Of a stretch of 10,423 nt of DNA, positions 1-6,389 are shown one piece after another; positions within the stretch are counted from its first letter, which is position 1, and each line of letters starts with the position of its first letter. Location of the stretch: assembly GCA_002435365.1 (NCBI GenBank), contig DJMM01000012.1:1-10423 (forward strand), given 5' to 3'. The translations under genes were made by a program, and so were the position numbers. This DNA comes from Ignavibacteriales bacterium UBA6490 (lineage in GTDB: Bacteria > Bacteroidota > Ignavibacteria > Ignavibacteriales > Ignavibacteriaceae). Below the pieces are notes generated by a model. That model made no database searches. It had not been told where the DNA came from and was given only the letters and a program-made list of their open reading frames with translations.

Positions 1-425
1 CTGAATGAGAATTCCATCTTATTGCGATAGAAGAATATTTGTTCCGAAGGAATAATCTTTTCTGAATCGTATCCGGTAAGTCCTCCCATTCTCTGAAATA
101 TTTCATTAACCTGCTGCTCTTTATAAGCGGCCTGAATATCATACCTGATATCCTGCTGTTTGCATCCGCCGCATACGTTAAAATGCGTGCAGCGTGCTTT
201 TTCCCTGTATTCCGAGCTTTCAATTATCTCTGCAACGACTGCTTCGGCATACGATTTTTTAATTTTCAGGATCTTTGCATTTACAAGGTCACCCGGGAAG
301 GAATTCATTACAAATAACACAAAGTTCGCTTCGGTGTCGGCTGGTTCTCTTTTAATTCTTCCGATCCCTTTTCCTTCAAATGCATATCTCTCGATTTTTA
401 CTTTTACAATATCGCCTTTTTTCAA
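1..425 (-). CDS. rlmD: 23S rRNA (uracil-5-)-methyltransferase, RlmD/RumA type, 5' part only
   Basis: Partial gene: the first 141 codons are here and the rest runs off the left edge. The product is expected to methylate C5 of a uridine in 23S rRNA (U1939 in E. coli), using SAM and an iron-sulfur cluster. Residues 2-70 look like a TRAM RNA-binding domain (KKGDIVKVKIERYAFEGKG at the start). They are followed by three cysteines, C79, C85 and C88, in the order CX5CX2C (CTHFNVCGGC), the expected first three ligands of the 4Fe-4S cluster. YRNKMEFSF near residues 133-141 is a strongly conserved stretch of this family. The catalytic methyltransferase domain is outside the window, so RlmD cannot be told from RlmC or RlmCD paralogues. 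The start is TTG at 425, with SD AGAGGA at 430-435. It overlaps the upstream methyltransferase stop as TTGA, which suggests coupled translation. Confidence 0.9.
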   Translation of the reverse strand, partial: MKKGDIVKVKIERYAFEGKGIGRIKREPADTEANFVLFVMNSFPGDLVNAKILKIKKSYAEAVVAEIIESSEYREKARCTHFNVCGGCKQQDIRYDIQAAYKEQQVNEIFQRMGGLTGYDSEKIIPSEQIFFYRNKMEFSF

Positions 426-1117
426 CTTGTCCTCTTTAAAATAAATGCATAATATTTCATAAATCTCTTTCCGCCAAGGCTGAGGAATGCATTAGACTCA
501 TGACTTATTTTACTTATCATTTTTTTATAAAACTGTTTCTCTTCAGCGCTTCCCTCTGTTTTGAATCTCTCGAGCATTTTTTTCCCGGAGGTATAAAATT
601 CGTTCAGCGTAAAGGACAGGTCCTCTTCCTTAACCACTGAAAAGCCGGCACTCTTATAAAATTCTGACTGCCCGTTCAGGGTCATTGCCGAAATGCCGGA
701 AGAGCTCCAGATGTCCGCAACGTACCTTGGTACATTTTCTTCACCGCGGATAATCTCACCGATGCAGGTAGCGCCTTCCGGTTTTAATATCCGCAACATC
801 TCCTTGAATATTTTATTTCTTGAATGAACTGAAAGCGAGGCCTGTGCATAGATATAATCAAATGTATTGTCGCTGAAATCTGTCCTGTTATAATCCATCA
901 GCCTCACTTTGATATTTTTCCCGATAGTTTTCGGGCGTAAATCCATTATGTCGGAACTGTTATTAGAGATTATGTCAACAGACGCAGCGCCGGCCTCAAT
1001 TAATTTCAACCCGATCTGATGTGTACTGCCGCCGGCTATCAAAATCTTTTTATCTGCAGCGGTGCAGCTATTCAGAAAGAATTTTAATTGTTTATCTGTT
1101 CCTGGTAAATAAATCAT
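422..1117 (-). CDS. Class I SAM-dependent methyltransferase, substrate unknown
   Basis: 231-residue protein with a Methyltransf_11-like Rossmann fold. The SAM-binding motif I is ILIAGGSTH (residues 25-33), a diverged form of the usual GxGxG loop. VDIISNN (48-53) fits the acidic post-I strand, DYNRTDFSDNTFDYIYAQ (75-92) fits motifs II/III, and EMLRILKPEG (106-115) is the usual helix and turn before strand 5. YKSAGF (154-159) is also typical. The C-terminal 60 residues are helical and basic. The substrate cannot be read from the sequence; small molecules, quinones and lipids are all possible. The ATG at 1117 is the only usable start because stops lie directly upstream in frame. No clear SD is visible, and the start codon lies in the outer arm of an inverted repeat. 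Its TGA overlaps the rlmD start by 4 bp, so the two are very likely co-transcribed, but nothing shows a shared function. Confidence 0.82.
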   Translation of the reverse strand: MIYLPGTDKQLKFFLNSCTAADKKILIAGGSTHQIGLKLIEAGAASVDIISNNSSDIMDLRPKTIGKNIKVRLMDYNRTDFSDNTFDYIYAQASLSVHSRNKIFKEMLRILKPEGATCIGEIIRGEENVPRYVADIWSSSGISAMTLNGQSEFYKSAGFSVVKEEDLSFTLNEFYTSGKKMLERFKTEGSAEEKQFYKKMISKISHESNAFLSLGGKRFMKYYAFILKRTS

Positions 1118-1203
1118 TTACTAAGATAAGGTTCAAAGTTCAAGCTTCAAAGCGGCGTCAACCCAGGGACAATTTTGAACTTTGAGCCCATTTCTTAGTA
1201 AAT
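1116..1203. repeat. 88-bp imperfect inverted repeat with heptamer repeats in the divergent gap
   Basis: Outer arms ATTTACTAAGA (1116-1126) and TCTTAGTAAAT (1193-1203) are perfect 11-bp complements. Inner arms at 1130-1143 and 1175-1188 match over 14 positions with one G-T wobble. The inner arms are made of tandem heptamers: TTCAAAG, TTCAAGC and TTCAAAG begin at 1132, 1139 and 1146, and TTTGAAC and TTTGAGC begin at 1174 and 1181. A 31-base centre separates the arms. The left end overlaps two bases of the methyltransferase ATG; the right end lies 21 bases before the glycosyltransferase TTG. It resembles a small extragenic or MITE-like repeat, but no target-site duplication is evident and no second copy occurs in this window. 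It could instead be a regulatory hairpin. Both divergent promoters must lie in or beside it. Confidence 0.7.
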
Positions 1204-1224
1204 TGCAGATAAAAAAACAGCATA

Positions 1225-2490
1225 TTGAAAAAAGTTCTCATCATAACATACTACTGGCCACCATCTGGGAAGGCTTCACTTCATTACCCGCTTGATCTTG
1301 CCAGGTATTTCCCTGAAAACGGTTGGGAACCGGTTATCCTTACCGTGGAAGATGAAAAATTCTCACATCCTGATGAAAGTATGCTCGGACAGATTGATCC
1401 AGGAATAAAAACAATCAGAACCGGGACCTGGGAACCGTTCGGCATGTACAAAAAATTTACGGGCAGAAAAAAAGATGCGCAGCTCATTGCATCGGAGACA
1501 GTATCAACATCCAATAAAAAATTAACTCACAGGATTTCAATATGGATAAGGATGAACCTGTTCATTCCCGATGCCCGGGCTGGCTGGTATTTTTATGCGG
1601 TTAAAAAAGGGAAGCAATTTCTTGAAAAAGAAAAAATTGATGCTGTTATTTCCATCGGTCCTCCTCACACTGCTCACCTGATAGGCAGAAAATTATCCCG
1701 GAGATATGGACTTCCGCACTTTCCGGTCTTCATAGATCCCTGGGTGGATATTATTTATTACAAAGCTTTCAAAAGAAACCCGCTAACCCTTTTTATCGAT
1801 AATTATTTTGAAAGCTCTGTGGTGAAAAATGCCAGGGGTGTTGTCTTCGTTACCGGATCAATGAGGGAGGACTACGTGAAAAAATATCCCGGTATTAAAA
1901 ATAAAAGCGAGGTTTTTTACTGGGGCTACAACGATAACATTTTTAGTGGCCTTGTGAAGGGAAGCGGGAGGAGAAATGAGGAAGTTATTGTTCACGCCGG
2001 AAATATATTCGACTATCAGAATGTTCCCCTGTTCTGGAAGAAGATTAAGACGGAAATTGAAAAAGGGAGAAATCTGAAGCTGAAGTTCATCGGCACAGTT
2101 AGTCCTGTTATTAAGAGCGCCATTTCCGGTGCAGGATTGCATGCTCATACTGAATACCCGGGTTTTCTTCCTTATACTGAGATGCTATCTGAAATTATGA
2201 ATGCAGACTTTTTATTTGTATGTGCCACCGAGAAACGGCATATGCCCGGAAAATTATTTGAATATCTGAGAACCGGCAATCCTGTAATTGCATTCGGACA
2301 TGATAATTCCGAAATAGAGAAGATTTTAAATATTACAAACGCAGGGAAGCTGTTCGGATATAATGAGGACGGGGGAGAGGTGCTTGAGAATCCGGAAAAA
2401 TACTCAGCCATAATGAGTGAAGTGAAAAAATTCGACAGGCGTAATACTGCACGTGAATTTTCGCTGCTTCTGAATAAATTTACAGATTAG
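1225..2490 (+). CDS. Glycosyltransferase, GT-B fold, GT4-like
   Basis: 421-residue protein expected to transfer a sugar from a nucleotide donor to a surface glycan, lipid or protein acceptor at the inner face of the membrane; donor and acceptor are unknown. The N-terminus KVLIITYYWPPSGKAS (residues 3-18) is the usual first strand and glycine loop of the acceptor-binding half of GT4 enzymes. SIGPPHTAHLIG (143-154) and FIDPWVD (169-175) also fit that domain. The donor half starts near 250 with VIVHAGNI (254-261) and contains LKFIGT (286-291), PGFLPYTEML (312-321) and PGKLFEYLRTGNPVIA (341-356), where E346 matches the C-terminal donor-site glutamate region. The start is TTG at 1225; an in-frame stop at 1210 rules out longer forms, and no good SD is seen. 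The gap to cydA is only 34 bp with no terminator, so read-through into cydAB is likely. No other glycan gene is nearby. Confidence 0.85.
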   Translation: MKKVLIITYYWPPSGKASLHYPLDLARYFPENGWEPVILTVEDEKFSHPDESMLGQIDPGIKTIRTGTWEPFGMYKKFTGRKKDAQLIASETVSTSNKKLTHRISIWIRMNLFIPDARAGWYFYAVKKGKQFLEKEKIDAVISIGPPHTAHLIGRKLSRRYGLPHFPVFIDPWVDIIYYKAFKRNPLTLFIDNYFESSVVKNARGVVFVTGSMREDYVKKYPGIKNKSEVFYWGYNDNIFSGLVKGSGRRNEEVIVHAGNIFDYQNVPLFWKKIKTEIEKGRNLKLKFIGTVSPVIKSAISGAGLHAHTEYPGFLPYTEMLSEIMNADFLFVCATEKRHMPGKLFEYLRTGNPVIAFGHDNSEIEKILNITNAGKLFGYNEDGGEVLENPEKYSAIMSEVKKFDRRNTAREFSLLLNKFTD

Positions 2491-2524
2491 AGATAGACAC
2501 AAAGTTTTTCAAGAGGTACTGAAT

Positions 2525-3835
2525 TTGGATAATCTGCTTGCTGCACGTTTTACAATGGGATTTTCACTGGCATTCCATATAATATTTGCATGTATCGGAA
2601 TGACAATGCCTTTCCTTATGGTTTCCTCACACTGGTTATGGCTTAAAACAAAGAATGAATTATATCTGAAACTTACCAGGACATGGTCAAAGGGGGTTGC
2701 GATTTTCTTTGCTATTGGAGCAGTATCCGGAACAGCACTTTCTTTCGAGCTGGGTTTATTATGGCCCGGATTTATGAAACATGCCGGTGCTATTATCGGG
2801 ATGCCGTTCAGTCTGGAAGGCACCGCTTTTTTTATTGAAGCAATTGCTATTGGACTTTTTCTTTACGGATGGAATAAATTGAAACCGTGGGTGCATTGGT
2901 GGACAGGTCTTGTCACCGGGATCAGCGGCGTGGCTTCGGGAATATTTGTGGTAACGGCAAATGCCTGGATGAATGCCCCTGCGGGATTTACCTGGATAAA
3001 CGGCCAGGCATATAATATTGATCCTGTTGCTGCAATGTTCAATCCGGCCTGGATAAGCCAGACTCTTCATATGACCATAGCCGCCTTCGAAGCAACTGCC
3101 TTCGGTGTTGCCGGTCTGCACGCAATTCTTCTTCTTAAGAAAAAAGACTTTGAGCTTCATAAAAAAGCAATGGTTATTGCGTTAACCATTGGAAGCGTTG
3201 CAGCTATACTGCAGCCTTTCAGCGGTGATTTTTCCGCAAAGGATGTAGCAAAAAGGCAGCCTCTTAAACTGGCTGCTATGGAAGGTTTGTTTGATACCGG
3301 AAAAAATGCTGGACTGACTATCGGCGGAATTCCTGATGTAGAAAACAAAAAAACCGATTTCGGCATAAAGATTCCCGGCTTGCTGAGTTTTCTTGCTCAT
3401 GGGGATTTTAATTCGGAAGTTAAAGGATTGAACGACTTTCCCCAGGAGAACTGGCCCCCGGTTCTGATAACGCACATTTCATTTCAGGTTATGGTTGCCT
3501 GCGGTACTCTTCTGGCATTGGTGGGGATGCTGTTCTGGATACTCAGAATTAAAAATAAAGACAAGCTGTTCAGTAAAGGATTTCTGAAGCTTGTTGCTGT
3601 ATGTACCCCGCTTGGCTTTATTGCTGTAGAAGCGGGGTGGTTTGTTACCGAAGTAGGAAGGCAGCCCTGGATCATTTACAATATATTACGGACCAGTGAA
3701 TCGGTTACTCCGATGCCGGGGCAGATAATTCATCTCCTGTCGTTTGTGATTATATATATTTCTCTGTCCGTTGTTGCTGTTTGGCTGATGGTGCGCCAGG
3801 TAAAAGTACTGCATGGAACTAAATTCGGAGGTTAG
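2525..3835 (+). CDS. cydA: Cytochrome bd-type quinol oxidase subunit I, short-Q-loop (CIO-like)
   Basis: 436-residue inner-membrane protein that carries the haems and quinol site of cytochrome bd oxidase. It oxidises quinol and reduces O2 to water without pumping protons. Expected haem ligands are present: H18, H182 and M323. E98 and E105 match the conserved helix-3 glutamates of the proton path. The Q-loop has K248 and E253 in LKLAAMEG, the quinol-binding pair known in E. coli. GRQPW (378-382) with E376 is the family signature. The protein is about 85 residues shorter than E. coli CydA, and the loop between roughly 234 and 313 lacks the long Q-loop insertion. With FLAHGD (289-294) this points to the cyanide-insensitive (CIO) branch. 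Start is TTG at 2525 with SD AGAGGT at 2512-2517. cydB follows after 3 bases. No haem-loading transporter cydDC lies in the window. Confidence 0.96.
   Translation: MDNLLAARFTMGFSLAFHIIFACIGMTMPFLMVSSHWLWLKTKNELYLKLTRTWSKGVAIFFAIGAVSGTALSFELGLLWPGFMKHAGAIIGMPFSLEGTAFFIEAIAIGLFLYGWNKLKPWVHWWTGLVTGISGVASGIFVVTANAWMNAPAGFTWINGQAYNIDPVAAMFNPAWISQTLHMTIAAFEATAFGVAGLHAILLLKKKDFELHKKAMVIALTIGSVAAILQPFSGDFSAKDVAKRQPLKLAAMEGLFDTGKNAGLTIGGIPDVENKKTDFGIKIPGLLSFLAHGDFNSEVKGLNDFPQENWPPVLITHISFQVMVACGTLLALVGMLFWILRIKNKDKLFSKGFLKLVAVCTPLGFIAVEAGWFVTEVGRQPWIIYNILRTSESVTPMPGQIIHLLSFVIIYISLSVVAVWLMVRQVKVLHGTKFGG
3827..3831 (+). promoter_or_regulatory. Strong ribosome binding site of cydB inside the cydA end
   Basis: GGAGG lies in the last codons of cydA, 7 bases before the cydB ATG. 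It fixes the cydB start at 3839 and lets ribosomes finishing cydA re-initiate, which suits subunits needed in equal amounts. Confidence 0.8.
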
Positions 3836-3838
3836 GGT

Positions 3839-4852
3839 ATGCTTTACATAGTTATATTTTTCCTGCTGGTTTCTGTATATCTTTATTGCCTGTTAGGCGG
3901 TGCTGATTTTGGTGCAGGAATAATTGAATTAACTTCATTACCCAAATCCAGGGAGCGTATAAGGCGTGTTGTTACAGATGCGATCGCACCCATCTGGGAA
4001 GCAAATCATATATGGCTGATAATAGTTGTTGTGATCTTATTCAACGGATTTCCGAACATATACACTTCCATATCGGTTGCCCTCTATATTCCTCTTATTC
4101 TGCTGCTCCTGGGAGTGGTTTTCAGGGGGACAGCTTTTACATTCAGGCATTATGATGCTGTAAAGGATGGATCACAGGAGATTTACTCATATGTTTTTTC
4201 ATGGTCAAGCGTTGCAGTAACCTTATTTTTTGGTATGATTATCGGGGCCCTGGTCAGTAATAAAATACTGCTTAATCCCTCCGGTTTTTATGAGGGTTTT
4301 ATATACCCATGGTTGAATTTATTCTCTTTTTCAGTGGGATTGTTCCTGTGCGGATTATTTTCATTCATAGCAGCGGTTTATCTTGTAAGCGAATCTTTAG
4401 ATGATGAAACCCTGAAAGAGTTTGTAAAAAAAGCAAAGCTGACTAATGTTATTGTTATTATCCTGGGGATTTTTGTTTTTGCTGCATCCTATATCGAGAA
4501 TGTCGGATTTGCCGAAAGATTCCTGTCCGATCCCGTAAGCATTATTTTCCTGCTGCTGGCCACAATTGTTGTCCCGTTTTTATGGATCTCCATTGATAAG
4601 AAGCGGAAGTGGATATCCCGTATTTCGGCAGGTTTGCAGCTTGTTTTTATAATCGGTGCTTTTTACAAGGTTTATTTCCCGGTGGTAGTAGTGATAGGTG
4701 ATGGTGATGATCTGAGCCTTTTCAGCAGTGCTGCGCCGGAGATTACACTTAAGTATTTGGGGTGGGCATTAATCGCAGGATCATTTTTAATATTTCCCGC
4801 CTTATTTTTCCTTTACAGAGTTTTTAAATCCAGTGAAACCGGCAGCGATTAG
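3839..4852 (+). CDS. cydB: Cytochrome bd-type quinol oxidase subunit II
   Basis: 337-residue integral membrane protein, the partner of CydA in the bd oxidase; it binds no haem directly and stabilises the di-haem centre. The family signatures are clear: GGADFGAGIIEL (residues 20-31), IAPIWEANHIWLI (49-61) and GVVFRGTAFTFRHY (92-105). About eight to nine hydrophobic segments follow one another, for example 3-19, 56-72, 79-95, 119-140, 160-183, 202-219, 234-250, 263-286 and 305-326, which fits the nine-helix fold. Length is normal for the short, CIO-like group. The start ATG lies 3 bases after the cydA stop. No cydX-like small ORF follows, because the gene converges with gldC and the two overlap by 4 bases (4849-4852) with no terminator between them. 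Confidence 0.95.
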   Translation: MLYIVIFFLLVSVYLYCLLGGADFGAGIIELTSLPKSRERIRRVVTDAIAPIWEANHIWLIIVVVILFNGFPNIYTSISVALYIPLILLLLGVVFRGTAFTFRHYDAVKDGSQEIYSYVFSWSSVAVTLFFGMIIGALVSNKILLNPSGFYEGFIYPWLNLFSFSVGLFLCGLFSFIAAVYLVSESLDDETLKEFVKKAKLTNVIVIILGIFVFAASYIENVGFAERFLSDPVSIIFLLLATIVVPFLWISIDKKRKWISRISAGLQLVFIIGAFYKVYFPVVVVIGDGDDLSLFSSAAPEITLKYLGWALIAGSFLIFPALFFLYRVFKSSETGSD

Positions 4853-5202
4853 CTTAATTTTTCCTCGCTCTGGACTTCTGCATTTATTTTCTCCAGAAAT
4901 TCCGCGCTGAAGTTATTTATCATATCGGAAATCTCTGAGTTTTTCGTAGCACGCAAATAAGTGTCAGCCATCTTTAGAAAGATCTGATGAAAATGTTTAT
5001 TCAGATCGTAGACAAGCATATCTTTTGTCCATAAATCCAGGCCGAAAGTTACTTTTTCGGAAGTATCCCATAAAGCAATCATCATTGAGCTGCATTCCTT
5101 TTTGCCCTCAAATCCGGCATCAGTGGCTTCCCATTTAATTTTAACGGGGACACGATTTTCATCAAGTTCTATCTGAAACCCTATATTAGATACTTTATTC
5201 AT
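4849..5202 (-). CDS. gldC: GldC family protein
   Basis: 117-residue soluble protein without a signal peptide or membrane segment. It matches the GldC family by IELDENRVPVKIKWEATD (residues 11-28), SMMIALWD (39-46), the stretch LDLWTKDMLVYDL (55-67), and FHQIFLKMADTYLRAT (71-86). In Flavobacterium johnsoniae GldC supports gliding motility, but homologues are widespread in non-gliding Bacteroidota relatives and the biochemical role is unknown. No other gld or spr gene is in the window, so gliding cannot be inferred. SD AGAGG (about 5209-5213) precedes the ATG at 5202. The gene stands alone on its strand: it converges with cydB at its 3' end and diverges from a barrel-protein gene at its 5' end. 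The symbol rests on recalled family similarity. Confidence 0.85.
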   Translation of the reverse strand: MNKVSNIGFQIELDENRVPVKIKWEATDAGFEGKKECSSMMIALWDTSEKVTFGLDLWTKDMLVYDLNKHFHQIFLKMADTYLRATKNSEISDMINNFSAEFLEKINAEVQSEEKLS

Positions 5203-5369
5203 TTTTTCCTCTGTAAGTATTAGACTAAAAATATAAATATATAATAGTATTATTAATTTAACACCTTTTTTATCAACTTAGTTATGTAAACATAAAAAAA
5301 ATATTTAAATCATCCCTTTATTTTTTAGATTTATTGAAATATCTTTAAAAAAGAAGTATGGTAATCTAA
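5203..5369. promoter_or_regulatory. AT-rich divergent promoter region between gldC and the barrel-protein gene
   Basis: This 167-bp gap is markedly AT-rich and should hold promoters for both flanking genes. A dyad TTATGT-AA-ACATAA lies at 5282-5295, the kind of symmetry an operator can have. For the plus strand, TTGAAA (5334-5339) and TATGGT (5357-5362) are separated by exactly 17 bp and resemble a sigma-70 promoter, which would start transcription very near the TTG at 5370. Bacteroidota primary sigma factors often use a different -7/-33 pattern, so this assignment is tentative. No promoter for gldC could be picked out with confidence. Confidence 0.4.
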
Positions 5370-5918
5370 TTGAGGATTGCAAAATTAACCGGATTTATTT
5401 TCCTGCTGCTGCAGCCTGCCATCCTGTCCCAGAACTTTGCCGAGTTTGGTATAACCGCGGGATCAGGTTTTATAAGCAGCGATTCGCCCTTTATATCAGG
5501 TTTTACTTCATCGGTTTCCGCCGGGACCGGAAAAATATATGATGTTTTATTTCCGAGGTTGTCGTTATATTACGCCGGAGATTTTAACAGTCTGCTACCT
5601 GCTTCCGGCAGGTCCTATTATCCGTTTATTAAAGCATTCGCTGTAAAAGGGATTTATGCTGTTAATGTAACCGGTAATCTTTACTATGAACAGGGTCTTG
5701 GATTGTTTATAGCGAACGAAAGAATATTCAGCCGGTCAAATTCCTGGGGTGCCGGATTTATTATTTCTGTGCTGGGCGGCGCAGATCTCAGAGGAAATTC
5801 AAATTCGGGATTCAGAGTCGGATTTGGCGGTGAATACGGGTTAACTTTTTATAAAAAATATATCCGTTATTTCGGATTCTTTGCTCAGATGCAGTATATA
5901 ATATCTTTAAATCTATAA
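5370..5918 (+). CDS. Exported small beta-barrel-like outer membrane protein, hypothetical
   Basis: 182-residue protein I do not recognise beyond its type. Residues 1-20 form a plausible Sec signal peptide: R2 and K5, then a hydrophobic core GFIFLLLQPAIL, with likely cleavage near S20. The mature part is rich in Gly, Ser, Tyr and Phe and shows alternating patterns typical of outer-membrane strands, for example FAEFGITAGSGF (23-34), RLSLYYAG (63-70), NLYYEQGLGLF (103-113), FRVGFGGEYGLTF (148-160) and FGFFAQMQYIISLNL (168-182). Eight to ten strands would fit. The TTG start at 5370 is forced by a TAA in the same frame directly before it; SD is weak. It lies 10 bp before the CBS gene and probably shares its transcript. 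It could be a porin-like or adhesin-like barrel; the function is unknown. Confidence 0.72.
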   Translation: MRIAKLTGFIFLLLQPAILSQNFAEFGITAGSGFISSDSPFISGFTSSVSAGTGKIYDVLFPRLSLYYAGDFNSLLPASGRSYYPFIKAFAVKGIYAVNVTGNLYYEQGLGLFIANERIFSRSNSWGAGFIISVLGGADLRGNSNSGFRVGFGGEYGLTFYKKYIRYFGFFAQMQYIISLNL

Positions 5919-5928
5919 TGAGGAATGT

Positions 5929-6360
5929 ATGAAATTAATAAGACATATTCTCCTGGAAAAAGGGCACGATGTACAAAGCGTTTCACCCGAGCTTACTGTT
6001 TTCGATGCACTAAAACTAATGTCCGAAAAAGATGTTGGAGCCCTGCTTGTCAAGGAAGGCGATAAAATATCAGGGATATTCAGCGAAAGAGATTATGCCA
6101 GGAAAGTTATCCTGGTGGGGAAATCTTCAAAGGATATCAGGGTAAGGGAGATAATGTCTGAAAAAGTTTATTTTATAAAACCCCAGAACAGTGTTGAGGA
6201 GTGCATGGCAGTAATGACAAGCAAGAAAGTCCGCCATCTTCCCGTTATGGATGGTGAAAAACTTGCTGGCATTATCTCTATTGGTGATGTAGTAAAAGCA
6301 CTCATTGAGGAACAAAATTTCACTATTGATCAGCTGGTTAGCTATATAAAGAGTCCATAA
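5929..6360 (+). CDS. Tandem CBS domain protein
   Basis: 143-residue cytosolic protein made almost entirely of two CBS domains (about residues 8-60 and 73-128), a Bateman module that usually senses adenine nucleotides or SAM. Each has the expected pattern: VFDALKLMSEKDVGALLVKE (24-43) with GIFSERDYARKV (49-60), and SVEECMAVMTSKKVRHLPVM (88-107) with LAGIISIGDVVKALI (112-126). The polar loops ending in SERD and SIGD are where ligand phosphates and ribose are bound in relatives. There is no fused effector domain, so it probably acts by binding a partner or as a stand-alone sensor; the partner is unknown. Start ATG at 5929 with AGGA at 5921-5924; the ATG at 5918 gives only four codons. It is the last gene before a strong terminator. 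Confidence 0.9.
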   Translation: MKLIRHILLEKGHDVQSVSPELTVFDALKLMSEKDVGALLVKEGDKISGIFSERDYARKVILVGKSSKDIRVREIMSEKVYFIKPQNSVEECMAVMTSKKVRHLPVMDGEKLAGIISIGDVVKALIEEQNFTIDQLVSYIKSP

Positions 6361-6364
6361 AGAA

Positions 6365-6389
6365 GAAAACCCGGATTATCCGGGTTTTC
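6365..6389 (+). terminator. Intrinsic terminator after the CBS gene
   Basis: Perfect 11-bp stem GAAAACCCGGA / TCCGGGTTTTC with a 3-base loop (TTA), ending in a short T run, 4 bases after the CBS stop. The A-rich left arm gives some activity on the other strand too. Confidence 0.88.

Noticed and set aside
1132..1152. TTCAAAG tandem heptamers as a miniature CRISPR-like array
   Set aside because: Units are 7 bp without spacers, and there are no cas genes; the pattern belongs to the inverted repeat instead.
4849..4852. cydB/gldC overlap as a sign of gene truncation
   Set aside because: Both proteins have normal length and complete family motifs; a 4-base tail-to-tail overlap is ordinary in compact genomes.
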